Translations under genes and position numbers: made by a program | Shown here: piece after piece, positions 42,587 to 42,916 of the stretch | Numbering within the stretch: the stretch's first letter is position 1 | Layout of the letters: each line of letters opens with the position of its first letter | NCBI GenBank assembly: GCA_019634345.1 | Contig: JAHQVL010000077.1 | Span: 1 to 42,916 of the forward strand | From: Rhodothermaceae bacterium | Lineage (GTDB): Bacteria; Bacteroidota; Rhodothermia; Rhodothermales; JAHQVL01 | Reading direction: 5' to 3' | Length of the DNA: 42,916 nt | Notes under the pieces: generated by a model | What the model saw: the letters and a program-made list of their open reading frames with translations, nothing else | The model's database searches: none | Told to the model about the DNA's origin: nothing

Positions 42587-42605
42587 AATTAATTGCTGAT
42601 ACTTT

Positions 42606-42624
42606 GTTAGGTAATTAATCTAAC
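42606..42624. promoter_or_regulatory. GTTAG/CTAAC dyad upstream of M48 gene
   Basis: GTTAG (42606-42610) and CTAAC (42620-42624) flank GTAATTAAT, about 20-38 bases before the M48 start. It overlaps the region where the minus-strand -10 box should be. It could be an operator, but the arms are short and the surroundings AT-rich. Confidence 0.25.
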
Positions 42625-42670
42625 GTTTTAAAATTTAAACAGGTTACTGGGCCGGGAATAAATCCTTCTT

Positions 42671-42690
42671 CAACCAGATGAATCTGGTTG
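42671..42690. other. Perfect palindrome preceding a heptamer array
   Basis: CAACCAGAT (42671-42679) and ATCTGGTTG (42682-42690) are perfect complements with two bases between. The heptamers begin at the next base, 42691. The palindrome has the same size and relation to the array as the ones at 20265 and 25931, but a different sequence. It lies 85 bases upstream of the M48 start. Confidence 0.75.
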
Positions 42691-42739
42691 GTTTCTCGTT
42701 TCATGTTTCTCGTTTCATGTTTCTCGTTTCATGTTTCTC
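42691..42739. repeat. Heptamer repeat array GTTTCTC/GTTTCAT
   Basis: Seven heptamers alternate exactly: GTTTCTC and GTTTCAT, four and three copies. A degenerate GTTTGTC follows. They form a 14-base period in a 7-base register. This is the clearest example of the heptamer family in the window. Confidence 0.95.
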
Positions 42740-42916
42740 GTTTGTCTCTAATTATTCCAATCCAAACTAACCAGAAACAGTTCAAATAAATGGTCAGATT
42801 TATCTAAACCAAGAAACATGTGCAAAACATGTAAGCCTAATCATAGGACTACACGGCTAGAGCGTCAAGCACCGTATAGTTTAATTGAATATAAGTATAA
42901 TCTATTTTTCTAATCA
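42740..42916. other. AT-rich non-coding end of window
   Basis: I see no gene. A small palindromic pair, ACATGT-GCAAA-ACATGT (42816-42832), follows an AAGAAACATG that can pair loosely with the GTTTC heptamers. The region may continue into an upstream gene or promoter beyond the window. Confidence 0.5.

Overview
The window looks like a chromosomal segment from a Gram-negative, aerobic heterotroph of the Bacteroidota/Rhodothermota/Balneolota type. This is inferred from content, not from a marker gene; there is no rRNA or tRNA here. The signs are a TonB-dependent receptor with a carboxypeptidase-D-like N-terminal domain, a second secreted protein with that domain, twin-arginine Gfo/Idh/MocA and SGNH enzymes, a 7TMR-DISM histidine kinase, BlaI/M56 regulation, a Wzi-type outer-membrane barrel, and a large beta-propeller/HEAT/cytochrome c protein. 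Nearly all of the sequence is ordinary housekeeping, envelope and accessory metabolism. I see no transposase, phage, integrase, CRISPR or toxin-antitoxin gene.

Layout. 1-256: higher-order tandem repeat and a hairpin. 256-6744 (minus): TonB receptor; then DUF3047 and an MMPL/RND exporter, ended by a very strong terminator. 7013-7801 (plus): GT2 glycosyltransferase. 7819-9566 (minus): DUF1232 protein, MenH-like hydrolase, SGNH hydrolase. 9619-9718: REP/MITE-like palindrome with flanking direct repeats. 9779-16294 (minus): BlaI repressor, M56 peptidase fused to three carbohydrate-binding-like repeats, an outer-membrane barrel with a Cys-x-x-Cys N-domain, and an orphan hybrid-membrane histidine kinase. 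16385-20263: two PLP enzymes and a lipoprotein. 20398-22304 (minus): MaoC hydratase and Wzi-like barrel. 22353-25925 (plus): a run of five closely packed genes, mostly membrane proteins (LPG-synthase-like, a small FWPFSIYPMFS protein, HTTM-like, TMEM175-like, NTF2-like). 26094-29189 (minus): three single-anchor exported proteins resembling a PilX/minor-pseudopilin set. 29489-31462 (plus): two small proteins and a Gfo/Idh/MocA oxidoreductase. 31513-33874 (minus): GH18 lipoprotein and a carboxypeptidase-D-like secreted protein. 34017-38289 (plus): dehydrogenase/HEAT/cytochrome c protein and an acetamidase/formamidase lipoprotein. 38301-42586 (minus): M48 lipoprotein protease, PhzF, sterol-desaturase-like hydroxylase, DUF427.

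The most unusual points are: (1) three intergenic loci where a perfect palindrome with 9-base arms is followed directly by an array of GTTTC-like heptamers; (2) the BlaI/M56 pair whose sensor region is three carbohydrate-binding-like repeats, coupled to an outer-membrane barrel; (3) the uncharacterised exported trio at 26094-29189; and (4) a palindromic element bounded by a 6-base direct repeat. Several starts were moved from TTG codons to nearby ATG or GTG codons because the resulting N-termini fit their families better; these are stated per gene.
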